A stretch of DNA of 64,000 nt. Origin: Blautia hansenii (lineage in GTDB: Bacteria > Bacillota > Clostridia > Lachnospirales > Lachnospiraceae). Shown piece by piece: positions 26,524 through 36,571 of this stretch (positions within the stretch are counted from its first letter, which is position 1; each line of letters begins with the position of its first letter). The DNA lies in NCBI RefSeq assembly GCF_013304445.1, contig NZ_JAAITA010000013.1, positions 1-64,000 of the forward strand, in the 5' to 3' direction. The translations under genes were made by a program, and so were the position numbers. Below the pieces are notes generated by a model. That model saw only the letters and a program-made list of their open reading frames with translations, was not told the DNA's origin and ran no database searches.

Positions 26524-26536
26524 AATCGTTGTCCCT

Positions 26537-27082
26537 TTACGCTTTGATATAGGCAAATCCCTGGCTCTCTTTTTCCACCAGTTCTGCAATGCCGAGTTCT
26601 GCCAGTTTTACGCCGGATATCAATTCTGCTCCGGTAAGTGGTATCTGTTCCATGGCTTTTTGACACACTACAAATTTTATGCCTTCTGACTGCAGACTCC
26701 GGATTTTTTCATTTTCCTTAGAAGATGCGCGAAAAACAAAAATGCCCGTTCCTTCTGCCAGAATTTCCAGTTCCACACAGAGGCCCTTCCTTCTTCCGTA
26801 TTTCAGCAGATTTTCGGCATCATCAAGGGCTTTTTGGACGCCGGATTCACTGTCTGCATGAAAGATTGCCCTTTGCTTTTGTGTAAGCTTTGCGTCACTG
26901 TTTTCCTCCAAAACTTCATATTCCACCTCATCAAGGGACAGGGGAATACCTGCAGGGCTTTTGACATTTACACCGCCGTACCAGGTACTTTCCACAGTAA
27001 AGATATCTCCTTCTTTGTAATCCATGGACCAGTCATTCATTTTATTGATAATTCTGATTTTATCCTTTACTTTTGCCTTCAT
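26537..27082 (-). CDS. DsrE/F-like protein with N-terminal SH3-like domain
   Basis: 181 residues in two parts. Residues 1-60 form a compact beta-rich unit ([35 protein letters not shown]). Residues ~68-181 match the DsrE family: [43 protein letters not shown] and a GVAELV-type end ([18 protein letters not shown]). The family includes sulfur-relay and thiol proteins; here a single Cys (FVVCQ) sits at the usual active position. The fusion with the N-terminal unit is less common. It lies between alkD and rlmH in one operon. Confidence 0.8.
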   Translation of the reverse strand: MKAKVKDKIRIINKMNDWSMDYKEGDIFTVESTWYGGVNVKSPAGIPLSLDEVEYEVLEENSDAKLTQKQRAIFHADSESGVQKALDDAENLLKYGRRKGLCVELEILAEGTGIFVFRASSKENEKIRSLQSEGIKFVVCQKAMEQIPLTGAELISGVKLAELGIAELVEKESQGFAYIKA

Positions 27083-27098
27083 GTCTTATCCTCATTTC

Positions 27099-27812
27099 TC
27101 ACTTTCGTTTTAAGGTGTTCAGCCGTTCTTTGTCTGCTTTTTCTACCCGGTAAGATTCCTGGATTTTCTGAATGGCTTTGTTGTGGGTAAAGTCATCCAG
27201 AAGATTCTCTGTAAAGAGTCTTTCTGTCTCCCTGGGAAATTTGATGTAGCAAATAGAAACAGCCCAGGCCACTGCCATTTTTACATAATAACCTTCCTGG
27301 CGAATCTGCGAAAGCAAATCCAGTACCCTCTCCAGAAAAGCTTCACAGATAAAGAAATCCAGCATACACACCACGGCAAAGCGCACCTGGTATTCGCTAT
27401 GGCTGTATACATATTCTTCCAGGAAAGAAAACCAGTCTTCCTGGTTCTTTTTCATAAATTTATAGGTGGCACAGCAGCAATCGCAAACAGCCCAGTTATT
27501 GATATGAGGAACAAATTTTCTCAGTTCTGTTTTCTGTTCTTCCATAGTCAGACAGGCATAGCCGATCATCATGCCTCTTATCATTAATTCCTCATACACG
27601 GATAAGTCTGCCTCTTTGGCATATGCGTAATAATCTATTTTTGCCGCCTTTTTCGCGATTTTCCGTATGTTGGGCACCCGGACCCCCAGCATGGATTCCA
27701 GACCTGGCACCAGGGATTTGTGAAATTCTCCATATGCTTCCTCTGCATGGCGAAGCAGTTCTTCCCGCACCCAGGCGGTGATATCTGTGTATTCTTCTGT
27801 TTTCTTTTCCAT
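27099..27812 (-). CDS. DNA alkylation repair protein (AlkD-like)
   Basis: About 237 residues of all-helical HEAT-like repeats. Diagnostic pieces are GVRVPNIRKIAKKAAK, YEELMIRGMMIGYA, HINNWAVCDCCCATYKFMKK and VKMAVAWAVSICYIKFP. AlkD-type enzymes remove alkylated bases. The start at 27812 has GGAGATGGTGAC upstream. It opens the alkD-dsrE-rlmH run. Confidence 0.93.
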   Translation of the reverse strand: MEKKTEEYTDITAWVREELLRHAEEAYGEFHKSLVPGLESMLGVRVPNIRKIAKKAAKIDYYAYAKEADLSVYEELMIRGMMIGYACLTMEEQKTELRKFVPHINNWAVCDCCCATYKFMKKNQEDWFSFLEEYVYSHSEYQVRFAVVCMLDFFICEAFLERVLDLLSQIRQEGYYVKMAVAWAVSICYIKFPRETERLFTENLLDDFTHNKAIQKIQESYRVEKADKERLNTLKRK

Positions 27813-27831
27813 GTCACCATCTCCATATAAC

Positions 27832-27880
27832 AAAAGGGACATCGCTTTAAGCCCCTTGTTATGTACTTAATGCGATGCCC
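27832..27880 (-). terminator. intrinsic terminator after nfnAB
   Basis: On the minus strand GGGCATCGC pairs with GCGATGTCCC (one U bulged), with a further TTAAG/CTTAA stem inside, followed by TTTTGTTAT. It lies 26 bases after the nfnB stop and before alkD. Confidence 0.8.
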
Positions 27881-27906
27881 TCTATGTATCTTATCTGTTT
27901 CTGCAA

Positions 27907-29301
27907 TTATTTTGCTTTGTTTTTGATAAACTCATCAATACCTTTTGCTGCCGCTTTTCCTGCCCCCATAGCCAGGATAACCGTTGCTGCGCCGGTTACG
28001 GCATCACCGCCTGCGTAAACACCTTCTTTTGATGTCTGTCCGCTTTCTTCGTCTGCAATGATACATTTTCTTCTGTTTACATCCAGACCAATGGTAGTGG
28101 AAGAAATCAGCGGGTTAGGTGAAGTTCCCAGAGACATGATAACAGTATCTACATCCATCTCGAATTCAGAACCTTCAACAACAACCGGACGTCTTCTGCC
28201 GGAAGCATCCGGTTCCCCTAATTCCATGCGTACGCATTTGATGCCTTTTACCCAACCGTTTTCGTCTGCCAGAATTTCTACCGGATTTGTGAGAAGGTCA
28301 AAGATAATGCCTTCTTCTTTTGCGTGATGAACCTCTTCCTTTCTTGCCGGAAGCTCTTCTTCACTTCTTCTGTATACAACATGTACTTCTGCGCCCAGAC
28401 GAAGAGCTGTTCTTGCAGCATCCATAGCTACGTTTCCGCCGCCTACAACAACGACTTTTTTACCTGTTACAATAGGGGTATCATAGTCTTCACGGAAAGC
28501 CTTCATCAGATTGCTTCTGGTCAGGTATTCGTTTGCAGAGAATACCCCGTTTGATACTTCTCCGGGAATACCCATGAACATTGGAAGGCCGGCACCGGAG
28601 CCGATAAATACAGCTTCAAAGCCTTCGTTTTCCATTAATTCATCTACTGTAGTGGATTTACCGATGATGACATTTGTTTCAATTTTAACGCCAAGAGATT
28701 TTACGTTTTCCACTTCTTCTTTTACTACTTTGTCTTTCGGAAGACGGAATTCCGGAATTCCGTATACCAGTACGCCGCCCGGCTGGTGCAGGGCTTCAAA
28801 GATAGTTACATCATAGCCCATTTTAGCCAAATCTCCGGCGCAGGTAAGTCCGGAAGGACCGGAACCGATAACGGCTACCTTATGACCGTTCTTTTCAGCA
28901 GGCGCTTCGGGTTTGATACCGTTTTCTTTTGCCCAGTCAGCTACGAAACGTTCCAGCTTACCGATGGAAACGGCTTCTCCTTTGATACCGCGGATACAAA
29001 CGCCTTCACACTGGGATTCCTGAGGACATACACGTCCGCAGACAGCCGGCAGTGCGCTGGACTGACCGATGATTTTGTATGCCTCTGCGAAGTTGCCCTC
29101 TTTTACTTCGTGAATAAATGCAGGAATGTTGATGGATACCGGACATCCTTTCACACATTTGGCATTCTTGCAGTTCAAGCAGCGGGCTGCTTCTTCCATT
29201 GCTTCTTCTTTGTTATATCCCAGACAAACTTCTTCAAAATTTGTTGCTCTTACCTTTGGGTCCTGTTCTCTTACAGGAACTTTTTCTAATACGCTGCCCA
29301 T
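27907..29301 (-). CDS. nfnB: NADPH-dependent ferredoxin:NADP+ oxidoreductase subunit beta (NfnB / GltA-like)
   Basis: 464 residues resembling the small subunit of glutamate synthase. It has an N-terminal 4Fe-4S part (CLNCKNAKCVKGCPVSI, CGRVCPQESQCEGVC), an FAD loop GSGPSGLTCAGDLAKMGYDV near residue 148, and an NADP loop VVGGGNVAMDAARTALRLG near residue 285. Its partner is the adjacent ferredoxin-NAD reductase-like gene, in the NfnAB arrangement. The pair bifurcates electrons between NADPH, ferredoxin and NAD. No large GltS subunit is present, which favours Nfn over glutamate synthase. Confidence 0.9.
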   Translation of the reverse strand: MGSVLEKVPVREQDPKVRATNFEEVCLGYNKEEAMEEAARCLNCKNAKCVKGCPVSINIPAFIHEVKEGNFAEAYKIIGQSSALPAVCGRVCPQESQCEGVCIRGIKGEAVSIGKLERFVADWAKENGIKPEAPAEKNGHKVAVIGSGPSGLTCAGDLAKMGYDVTIFEALHQPGGVLVYGIPEFRLPKDKVVKEEVENVKSLGVKIETNVIIGKSTTVDELMENEGFEAVFIGSGAGLPMFMGIPGEVSNGVFSANEYLTRSNLMKAFREDYDTPIVTGKKVVVVGGGNVAMDAARTALRLGAEVHVVYRRSEEELPARKEEVHHAKEEGIIFDLLTNPVEILADENGWVKGIKCVRMELGEPDASGRRRPVVVEGSEFEMDVDTVIMSLGTSPNPLISSTTIGLDVNRRKCIIADEESGQTSKEGVYAGGDAVTGAATVILAMGAGKAAAKGIDEFIKNKAK

Positions 29302-30188
29302 TATTCGTCACCTCCGCAGTTTCCGCATCCGCCGTGATGAGTCTCTCCTTCACGTTCTTTTAACAATGCTCTTCCTTCTTCTGTCTTGTACATCTGCTGT
29401 CTTTTCATAGCCAAATCCCAGTCAATTAAGTGACCGTCAAATTCCGGACCGTCTACGCAGGCAAATTTCACTTCTCCGCCTACGATGACACGACAGGCAC
29501 CGCACATACCAGTACCGTCTACCATAATCGGGTTCATGGATACGATAGTAGGAATTTCGTATTTCTTTGTGGTCAGGCAGCAAAATTTCATCATAATCAT
29601 AGGTCCGATGGCTACACAGCGAGTGTATTTCTTACCTTCCGCAACCAGGTCGTCAATCACCTTCGTAACCATACCGCTGCGTCCGTAGGAACCGTCATCT
29701 GTGGTGATATACAGGTTTCCTGCAACCGCTTCCATTTCTTTTTCCAGAATGATTAAGTCTTTTGTCTTGGCACCTACGATAACGTCTGCGTCAATGCCGT
29801 GTTCATGCAGCCATTTTACCTGCGGGTAAACAGGTGCAGTACCTACACCGCCTGCAACGAACAGAATTTTTTCTTTCTTTAACTCTTCTAAATCTTCATG
29901 TACAAATTCAGATGGACAGCCCAGGGGACCTACAAAGTCCTCAAATGCATCTTTTGCCTGTAATTTTGCAAATTTTTCTGTAGAGGCGCCAATCGGCTGA
30001 AATACAATGGTAACTGTGCCTGCCTCTCTGTCATAATCACAGATGGTCAGGGGAATTCTCTCTCCCGCATCATCTAATTTCACAATGATAAACTGACCCG
30101 GCTCGCAGTGTTTTGCGACCATTGGTGCTTCGACTTCCATGAGATATACAATCTCATTCAGCTTTTCTGCTTTTAGAATCTTATACAT
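29301..30188 (-). CDS. nfnA: NfnA subunit (sulfide/dihydroorotate dehydrogenase-like FAD/NAD-binding protein)
   Basis: About 295 residues. The FAD domain shows RIPLTICDYDREAGTV, the NAD domain VAGGVGTAPVYPQVKWLHEH, and the C-terminal 2Fe-2S site has GTGMCGACRV with FACVDGPEFDGHLIDWD. The start at 30188 has GAGGAGGAC upstream; the frame to 30317 is not supported. It shares one base with the nfnB start, so the two are coupled. Together they form the soluble bifurcating transhydrogenase common in clostridia. Confidence 0.9.
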   Translation of the reverse strand: MYKILKAEKLNEIVYLMEVEAPMVAKHCEPGQFIIVKLDDAGERIPLTICDYDREAGTVTIVFQPIGASTEKFAKLQAKDAFEDFVGPLGCPSEFVHEDLEELKKEKILFVAGGVGTAPVYPQVKWLHEHGIDADVIVGAKTKDLIILEKEMEAVAGNLYITTDDGSYGRSGMVTKVIDDLVAEGKKYTRCVAIGPMIMMKFCCLTTKKYEIPTIVSMNPIMVDGTGMCGACRVIVGGEVKFACVDGPEFDGHLIDWDLAMKRQQMYKTEEGRALLKEREGETHHGGCGNCGGDE

Positions 30189-30298
30189 AATGTCCTCCTC
30201 ATATTTCATCCAAAATACCGGCTTTCTGGCTTTGCATTTCCCAGTGGGTGCATCTTTTGTCGATATATTGTTATGATTACTATTCTCCAGTATAAGAC

Positions 30299-30324
30299 AA
30301 TCGGACTGAAAATTCAATCCGATT
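30299..30324 (-). terminator. near-perfect palindromic hairpin, possible terminator
   Basis: AATCGGA and TCCGATT flank TGAA/TTCA around a two-base loop with one mismatch. It lies 59 bases after the zinc-ribbon/TPR gene and before nfnA. The following T tract is weak (GTCTTAT), so it may act as an attenuator instead. Confidence 0.5.
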
Positions 30325-30382
30325 TCTTAGTACCGCACAGAATTTGTGCAGATTGCTGTATTATTTAATTATTTTTACGGAT

Positions 30383-31513
30383 TTATCCATAAAATACATA
30401 GATGGCGCTGCTGATCTGGCTGACCTTACCTCTGGAATCTACAGCAATCGCGGAAAAGGTGTGTTCTCCTTCGGGCATCGTAATGGGACCGGTGTACTTT
30501 TCGCTTTCTGTGGTGGGTTCTGCGTCGAAGGCATAATAAATATCACAGCCGTCAGGAGCTGTTACAATAATTTCTGCCGCATACTCATATTTGTCAGAAG
30601 GTGGCGAAATCTGAGGCTTTTCCGGTGCTTTAAAGGTCAGGTGGTAAGTCTCTTTTCCTACTTCGCTGGAAATACCCTTTTCGTTATAGGCAATGTATTT
30701 CAAAGTGAAGTCTCCTTCTTCGTCCAGAAGAATCGAACCGTTATATTCCTGGCTACTGCTGTCCGGGTCTGTGCCATCCAGGGTGTAATACACTTTTGTG
30801 CCCGAAGACAGAGTACCCATCTGTATTTTTACTTCTTCACTGTAACTGCCACCTGCGGGAGAAACGGAAGGAAGTTCACAGACATAGCTCTGATATTTTG
30901 ACTTCATGCTGTCTGTCGCCGTGCTCATCAAATCACGTATTTTATCATATTCCTTATTTTTTTCATACAGACGAAGCACTTCACCGTAGGCATTGGTGCT
31001 GTCCGGGTGGTTTTCCACAACGGATAAGAGAATGGAAAGAGCCGCTTCCTCGTTTCCCTCTTTCAGATAAATCTTCGCTTCCAGAATGTTGGCCTCTGCG
31101 CTGTCGGGATTTAAAGACAGCGCCCGCTCTACATATTTCAGTGCTTCGCTGTAAGCTTTATTGCTGAATTCTGTTTCCGCCTGGGCCATCTGGAAATCAA
31201 AGGAATTTATTTGGGTCTGATACACAAAAAACAGACCTGCACCTACGACTACTGCCACCGCTGCTGCAGTACCTGCCAGAATCATTCTCTTTTTCCTTTT
31301 TTTTCTCCGCTCCTGTTCGGCCTTTCGTTGAAGACGTTCTCTCTCTTTATGTGCTTCCAGTTCTTTCTTTCGCTGCTCCTGTTCCTGGAGTTCCTTCTGC
31401 CGTATCAGGGTTTCTAAGGTATTGTATTCCGGTATCCATTGAATCTCTTTGCCGCATTTTGGACAAAACAGAGTGCCTTCTTCATACTCTGCTCCACAGT
31501 TTCTACATTTCAT
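30383..31513 (-). CDS. zinc-ribbon, TPR and chitobiase-C-domain membrane protein
   Basis: 376 residues. A zinc ribbon at the start (MKCRNCGAEYEEG, FCPKCGKEI) precedes a charged helix rich in Gln/Glu/Arg. One transmembrane helix follows near residues 78-98 (MILAGTAAAVAVVVGAGLFF), then TPR-type repeats (EALKYVERALSLNPDSAEAN and the next unit). The end holds two beta units of the CHB_HEX_C type (VYYTLDGTDPDSSS and IYYAFDAEPTTES). The arrangement suggests a tail exposed outside the cell. Function unknown; it lies 19 bases after ftsK. Confidence 0.83.
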   Translation of the reverse strand: MKCRNCGAEYEEGTLFCPKCGKEIQWIPEYNTLETLIRQKELQEQEQRKKELEAHKERERLQRKAEQERRKKRKKRMILAGTAAAVAVVVGAGLFFVYQTQINSFDFQMAQAETEFSNKAYSEALKYVERALSLNPDSAEANILEAKIYLKEGNEEAALSILLSVVENHPDSTNAYGEVLRLYEKNKEYDKIRDLMSTATDSMKSKYQSYVCELPSVSPAGGSYSEEVKIQMGTLSSGTKVYYTLDGTDPDSSSQEYNGSILLDEEGDFTLKYIAYNEKGISSEVGKETYHLTFKAPEKPQISPPSDKYEYAAEIIVTAPDGCDIYYAFDAEPTTESEKYTGPITMPEGEHTFSAIAVDSRGKVSQISSAIYVFYG

Positions 31514-31532
31514 GTATTTTCATCCTCATTTT

Positions 31533-34094
31533 CTATAAATACTCATCAATAAACTGCTCGAATTCTTCCATAGACATCAGGACTTTTCTAGGCTTTGTCC
31601 CTTCTTCTTCGCCTACAACTCCGGCTTCGCACAGTTGGTCCATGATTCTGGCCGCCCGGTTAAAACCGATTTTAAACATTCTCTGCAGCATGCCGATAGA
31701 AGCTTTGTCTTTCTCAATAATAAATTTTCCCGCATCTTTAAAGTAAGCGTCTCGCTCGTTGGCAGTATCTGTCGCTGATGAAGAAGCTTCTTTTACTGCC
31801 TCGATTTTCTCCTGGATTTCCTGACTGTAAGCAGCCGAAGGATTCTGGCTTGCAAGAAATTCTACTACTGCGCTGACCTCCTGATCGCTGACGAAAGCGC
31901 CCTGTACCCTGGCCGGTTTCTGATAGCCTTGGGGATAAAAGAGCATATCGCCCTTTCCAAGCAGTTTCTCTGCACCGTTCATGTCCAGAATGGTTCTGGA
32001 ATCCACACCAGAGGATACAGAAAAAGCAATTCTGGAAGGCATATTTGCTTTAATCAGACCTGTAATAACATTTACGGAAGGACGCTGAGTAGCAATAATC
32101 AGGTGAATTCCAGCCGCTCTTGCAAGCTGGGCCAGGCGGCAAATGGAATCTTCCACCTCTCCCGGCGCCACCATCATAAGGTCTGCAAGCTCGTCCACAA
32201 TAATGACAATCTGCGGCAGCCTTGGCGGTTTTTTGTCTGCTTCGATATCCGTCAGGGCATCCACTTTTGCGTTGTATCCTTTGATATCCCGCACATTGTA
32301 CTGGGCAAATTTGTTATATCGCTCGGTCATTTCCGCTACAGCCCAGTTTAAGGCTCCAGCCGCTTTTTTCGGGTCTGTCACCACCGGAATAAACAGGTGC
32401 GGAATGCCATTGTAAACGCTCAGTTCCACCACCTTGGGGTCAATCATAATCAATTTCACTTCTTCCGGTGAGGATTTATATAGAATACTCATAATCAGTG
32501 TGTTGATACATACTGATTTACCGGAACCAGTGGCACCTGCGATGAGTAAATGGGGCATTTTCGCAATGTCGGCAATAACCGGTTTTCCGGCAATATCTTT
32601 TCCTGCTGCAAAAGCCAGTCTGGATTCGCTTTTCTGAAATGCGTCAGACTGAATCAGTTCCCGAAGCATAACCGTACTGTTGTTGGCATTTGGAACCTCA
32701 ATTCCCACAGCCGCTTTACCGGGAATCGGTGCTTCAATACGAATGTCTGTCGCCGCCAGATTCAGCTTGATATCATCGGTAAGACTGACAATTTTGCTGA
32801 CCTTTACTCCTTGTTCCGGCTGCAGTTCATATCTGGTAACTGTAGGGCCGCAGCTGACATTCGTAATCGTAACGTTTACACCGAAGTTATGTAGGGTTTC
32901 CTGGAGCTTTCCTGCTGTTTCCCGCAGGTGTGCATTGGAATCCCCATTGCTTTTTGTGCCTTTTTTCAAAAGGGAAACCGGAGGGAAGGTATATTCCTTT
33001 TTCTCTTGTACTTCCTTTGCGGCAATTTCGTTTTTGACATCATCCACACCTTTTTGAATCTCTTCCTTAGAAGAGCGAGGATTTTTCCCGTGGCTGCCCT
33101 CCGTTTTTTCTGATTTTTGTTCTTTTGCCGGTATTTCTTCAGCTGTATCTTCGACTCCGTCCTCTAAGACTGCAATTTCCTCAATATCCTGCACCAGATG
33201 GTCTGCCCTCTGAATAGGGAAAGCTTTTTCCGGTACAAAAGGCTCGTCTACAGGATTTTCTTTTGCAGGTTCCTCTTTGGGCGGTTCTGCAGTGAAGAAA
33301 GTAGGAATTTCCCTGCCCTGTTTTTGATGATGCGGCTGTTGCTGTTTTTCCTCCCGGCGCTCTTTTCGGCGGGAAGAGTGTTCTTCTTCGGCCTCCGCCT
33401 GCAAAGCTTCTGCCTGTTCCTGACGGATTCTGGCTGCTTCGATTCTCCGGGCACGGCTTTGCGCTGCGTGACGGTAAGCCCATCGGCTGCATTTGCGAAT
33501 CATGTCAAACATGGATTTTTGGGTAATCAGTACCAAGGAAATCATAATAGCAGCAACGGTAATGGCATAGGTACCTACTGTTCCAAAGGCCTGTACACAG
33601 AGCCTGCACAAAAGACCGCCCAGAATCCCTCCTCCGGTCTTATATTCTGCTGAAACCTGATAATAAGTCAGTATGGAATCTTCATATACTGCCCCTTCTG
33701 TCAGAAGCTGCATAAACATACACATGGCAATGAATAAAAGTAAAAATCCCACCATTTTTCGGTAAGCTCTGGGATTTCGGCTATTAGATATGACAAAGGC
33801 CACTCCCAGGAACAGAAAGATGGGCAGAGGATAGCAAATCAGACCTACCAGTCCAAAAAAGAAACTGCTGATGGCATTTCCTACAGCCCCGCCTACACCA
33901 AAGTTGCTGACTAGAAGGACAATGGAGATTGTCAGTACAATCCACAGAGTAATTTCAGACTCTACAGAACTGGATGTATGCTCAGTTGCCCCCCTCTTTG
34001 CCTGTGTTTTCGTATTCTTTTTTCTGCTGCTGGAAGTCTTTGCGGAAGTATTTCTGCTTCCGGTGCTTCTTTTTCTCGCTGCCGCCATAATCAT
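31533..34094 (-). CDS. DNA translocase FtsK/SpoIIIE
   Basis: 853 residues: four N-terminal transmembrane segments (residues ~50-190), a long charged linker and a RecA-like motor. Motor motifs are [38 protein letters not shown] (Walker A, about residue 520) and [14 protein letters not shown] (Walker B). The C-terminal gamma winged helix ([20 protein letters not shown]) reads chromosome polarity sequences. Adjacent tepA, as in B. subtilis, favours SpoIIIE, but the sequence alone does not separate it from FtsK. ATGs at 34094 and 34088 are both possible. Confidence 0.94.
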   Translation of the reverse strand: MIMAAARKRSTGSRNTSAKTSSSRKKNTKTQAKRGATEHTSSSVESEITLWIVLTISIVLLVSNFGVGGAVGNAISSFFFGLVGLICYPLPIFLFLGVAFVISNSRNPRAYRKMVGFLLLFIAMCMFMQLLTEGAVYEDSILTYYQVSAEYKTGGGILGGLLCRLCVQAFGTVGTYAITVAAIMISLVLITQKSMFDMIRKCSRWAYRHAAQSRARRIEAARIRQEQAEALQAEAEEEHSSRRKERREEKQQQPHHQKQGREIPTFFTAEPPKEEPAKENPVDEPFVPEKAFPIQRADHLVQDIEEIAVLEDGVEDTAEEIPAKEQKSEKTEGSHGKNPRSSKEEIQKGVDDVKNEIAAKEVQEKKEYTFPPVSLLKKGTKSNGDSNAHLRETAGKLQETLHNFGVNVTITNVSCGPTVTRYELQPEQGVKVSKIVSLTDDIKLNLAATDIRIEAPIPGKAAVGIEVPNANNSTVMLRELIQSDAFQKSESRLAFAAGKDIAGKPVIADIAKMPHLLIAGATGSGKSVCINTLIMSILYKSSPEEVKLIMIDPKVVELSVYNGIPHLFIPVVTDPKKAAGALNWAVAEMTERYNKFAQYNVRDIKGYNAKVDALTDIEADKKPPRLPQIVIIVDELADLMMVAPGEVEDSICRLAQLARAAGIHLIIATQRPSVNVITGLIKANMPSRIAFSVSSGVDSRTILDMNGAEKLLGKGDMLFYPQGYQKPARVQGAFVSDQEVSAVVEFLASQNPSAAYSQEIQEKIEAVKEASSSATDTANERDAYFKDAGKFIIEKDKASIGMLQRMFKIGFNRAARIMDQLCEAGVVGEEEGTKPRKVLMSMEEFEQFIDEYL

Positions 34095-34107
34095 GTTCTC
34101 CCCTTAC

Positions 34108-34980
34108 TTATAATACAAAATTGCAGACTGCCGCTGCTGTACCCAGCAGAAAACAGTATCCTGCAAAAAAAGAAAATTTCTTTTTCCGAATAAGCCGCAG
34201 CATAAGCCGGATACAGAAATAGCCTGTGATTCCCGCAACAACAGCTGCCGCCAGATAGATACCAAAGGTTCCCGCTGAAATTCCGGAACCGGGAACCTGT
34301 ATCAGTTCCCAGAATGCTGCACCCAGCACAGCCGGTATTGCGGTCAGAAAAGCGTATTTTATTGCAAATTTCCGGTTAAAGCCGCACATCAGACAGACGG
34401 CCAAAGTAATACCAAGCCTGGAAATTCCTGGAAATACGGCAATTCCCTGAAAAATACCAATGAAAAATGCCGTACCATAACCTACATCTTTTGGAATTTT
34501 TTTTCCTGCCGGAAAGAAATCAATCACCAGCAGAAAAATACCTGTGATAAACAGTCCTATTGCCGGTGCCAGCAGATTACTCTCTGCCTGCAGTACCAAG
34601 TCTTCAAGAAGTATCCCTTCCACAGCCGTGGGAAGTGTGGAAACCAGCAAGAGTAAAAACAGTTTTCGGTAATTATTTGAAATCAGTTTTTTATAGCGGA
34701 TAGCTTCCTGTTCGTGTCGGTTTTTAAAATAAATTTTAAAATTCCCCGCAAAATCGTAGATGGTCTTGCAACCCTCCAACAATAGTTTTTTCACGTCCTG
34801 GCGAAAAGCCGCAAGAAGTACCGCAAGGGTGCCTGTATGCAAAAGTACGGAAAAGATAATTCCTGTTTCTTTTATCTGCAGCAGATTTTTTAAAATGGCC
34901 AGATGACCAGAACTGCTTACAGGCAAAAATTCAGTAAGTCCCTGTACCAGTCCGAGTAACAGTGCCTCTATCAATGACAT
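34108..34980 (-). CDS. uppP: undecaprenyl-diphosphatase
   Basis: 290 residues, about eight membrane helices. The BacA/UppP signature appears as ALLLGLVQGLTEFLPVSSSGH at the start and FPGISRLGITLAV for the second catalytic block (PGxSRSG with Ser to Leu). The enzyme recycles the lipid carrier for wall synthesis and can give bacitracin tolerance. It lies just upstream of ftsK on the same strand. Confidence 0.93.
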   Translation of the reverse strand: MSLIEALLLGLVQGLTEFLPVSSSGHLAILKNLLQIKETGIIFSVLLHTGTLAVLLAAFRQDVKKLLLEGCKTIYDFAGNFKIYFKNRHEQEAIRYKKLISNNYRKLFLLLLVSTLPTAVEGILLEDLVLQAESNLLAPAIGLFITGIFLLVIDFFPAGKKIPKDVGYGTAFFIGIFQGIAVFPGISRLGITLAVCLMCGFNRKFAIKYAFLTAIPAVLGAAFWELIQVPGSGISAGTFGIYLAAAVVAGITGYFCIRLMLRLIRKKKFSFFAGYCFLLGTAAAVCNFVL

Positions 34981-35086
34981 GTCTTCAACCTCTTCCTTTG
35001 TCTTTCGTAATTTATCATATTATCAAATGTTTATTTTACCATAAATCCGGATATCATACAACTTTAAAATCTTCGGAGTTTTCTGA

Positions 35087-35788
35087 TTAAGAAATTTGTC
35101 TTTTACGTTCAATCATTTCATACAGCTTTTTCAAGGCCTCCCGAATCCCTCCGGTCTCATCAATCAATCCTTCTTTCACTGCATCTTCTCCCTCCAGCAT
35201 GGTTCCCACATCTTTCACAAGCTGGGACGTATTCAGCATTAGTTCTTCTATACGCTCCTGCTTCATTTTTGAGTGGGCCGCAATAAATCCTGTGATACGG
35301 TCCTGTATCTTTTCCATGTTCCGGTAAGTCTGCATTACACCGATAAACATACCGCTGCTGCGCACCGGATGAATCACCATGGTGGCGCTTGGCACAATAA
35401 AGGAATAGTCCGCAGAAACAGCCATGGGAACCCCGATGGAATGGCCGCCTCCCAGAACCAGGGAAACCGTAGGTTTGCTTAAGGAAGCAATCATCTCCGC
35501 AATGGCAAGTCCTGCTTCCACATCTCCGCCTACCGTGTTCAAAAGGATTAAGAGGCCGTCTGTTTCCTGACTGTCCTCTATCATGGCCAGTTTTGGCAAA
35601 ACGTGCTCATACTTTGTGGTTTTGCTGTTATTAGGGAGACATTCATGCCCTTCCACCTCTCCGATAATGGACAAAAGCTGAATATGATACTGCTTCTGAT
35701 TCTCATCCAGAAGGACTTCTCCCAGGTTTTCTATCTGCTCATTTTGCTTTTCTGCGGTTTCCAGCTTTTCTTTTTTCTCCTCAGACAT
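35087..35788 (-). CDS. tepA: ClpP-family serine protease, TepA-like
   Basis: 233 residues with a Clp-protease fold and no signal peptide. The catalytic Ser is in VLGGGHSIGVPMAVS, the His in MVIHPVRSSGMFIG, and LILLNTVGGDVEAGLAIAEM is the substrate loop. In B. subtilis TepA (YmfB) lies next to spoIIIE, and here only uppP separates them. The natural substrate is unknown. Confidence 0.9.
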   Translation of the reverse strand: MSEEKKEKLETAEKQNEQIENLGEVLLDENQKQYHIQLLSIIGEVEGHECLPNNSKTTKYEHVLPKLAMIEDSQETDGLLILLNTVGGDVEAGLAIAEMIASLSKPTVSLVLGGGHSIGVPMAVSADYSFIVPSATMVIHPVRSSGMFIGVMQTYRNMEKIQDRITGFIAAHSKMKQERIEELMLNTSQLVKDVGTMLEGEDAVKEGLIDETGGIREALKKLYEMIERKRQIS

Positions 35789-35842
35789 TAAGAATACCTC
35801 CAGTTTTCTTTTCTGGAGGTATTATGTGTATCTTGTTAAATT

Positions 35843-36571
35843 TTATTCTTCCCAGTTGTGCCACACGTCGGTCACATCGTCATCGTCATCAAGCAAATCC
35901 AGGGTTTTCTGCAGATTCTTTACATCCTGTTCGTCAGACAGTGTGACATAATTCTGAGGAATCATGGCAACCTGTGCTTCCAGCATAGGAATTCCTTCTT
36001 TTTCCAGGGCTTCTCTTACTGTGCTGAATTCATCCGGGTCTGTCAGCACTTCAAAGCTGTCTTCCTCTTCTGCAAAATCTTCCGCACCGGCGTCCAGAGC
36101 AATCATCATCAGGTCGTCTGCGTCCATTTCGCATTCTTCTTTATCAATGATAATCTGACCTTTTTTGTCAAACATAAAAGATACAGAGCCGGGGGTTCCG
36201 ATATTTCCGCTGCCCTTTGTGAAAGCGCTTCTTACATTTCCGGCTGTACGGTTTTTATTGTCAGTCAGTGTCTGTACAATAATAGCCACACCGCTTGGGC
36301 CGTAACCTTCGTATGTAAGCACTTCAAAGTTATCCGCATTAGCGTCTCCGGCTGCCTTTTTAATTCCTCGTTCAATGGTATCGTTTGGCATATTGTTGGC
36401 TTTTGCCTTTGCGATAACATCACGCAGCTTGCTGTTGTTGGCCGGGTCCGGGCCGCCCTCTTTTACGGCAACCACGATTTCTCTTCCGATAACAGTAAAG
36501 ATTTTACCCTTTTTGGCATCATTTTTTTCTTTCTTATGCTTTATGTTTGCAAATTTTGAATGTCCTGACAT
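35843..36571 (-). CDS. YebC/PmpR family protein
   Basis: 242 residues with the complete family pattern: [48 protein letters not shown] and the acidic C-terminus. YebC proteins have been described as DNA-binding regulators and as translation factors for proline-rich stretches. It overlaps the upstream CNNM/CorC gene by 31 bases, so the two are coupled. Confidence 0.96.
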   Translation of the reverse strand: MSGHSKFANIKHKKEKNDAKKGKIFTVIGREIVVAVKEGGPDPANNSKLRDVIAKAKANNMPNDTIERGIKKAAGDANADNFEVLTYEGYGPSGVAIIVQTLTDNKNRTAGNVRSAFTKGSGNIGTPGSVSFMFDKKGQIIIDKEECEMDADDLMMIALDAGAEDFAEEEDSFEVLTDPDEFSTVREALEKEGIPMLEAQVAMIPQNYVTLSDEQDVKNLQKTLDLLDDDDDVTDVWHNWEE

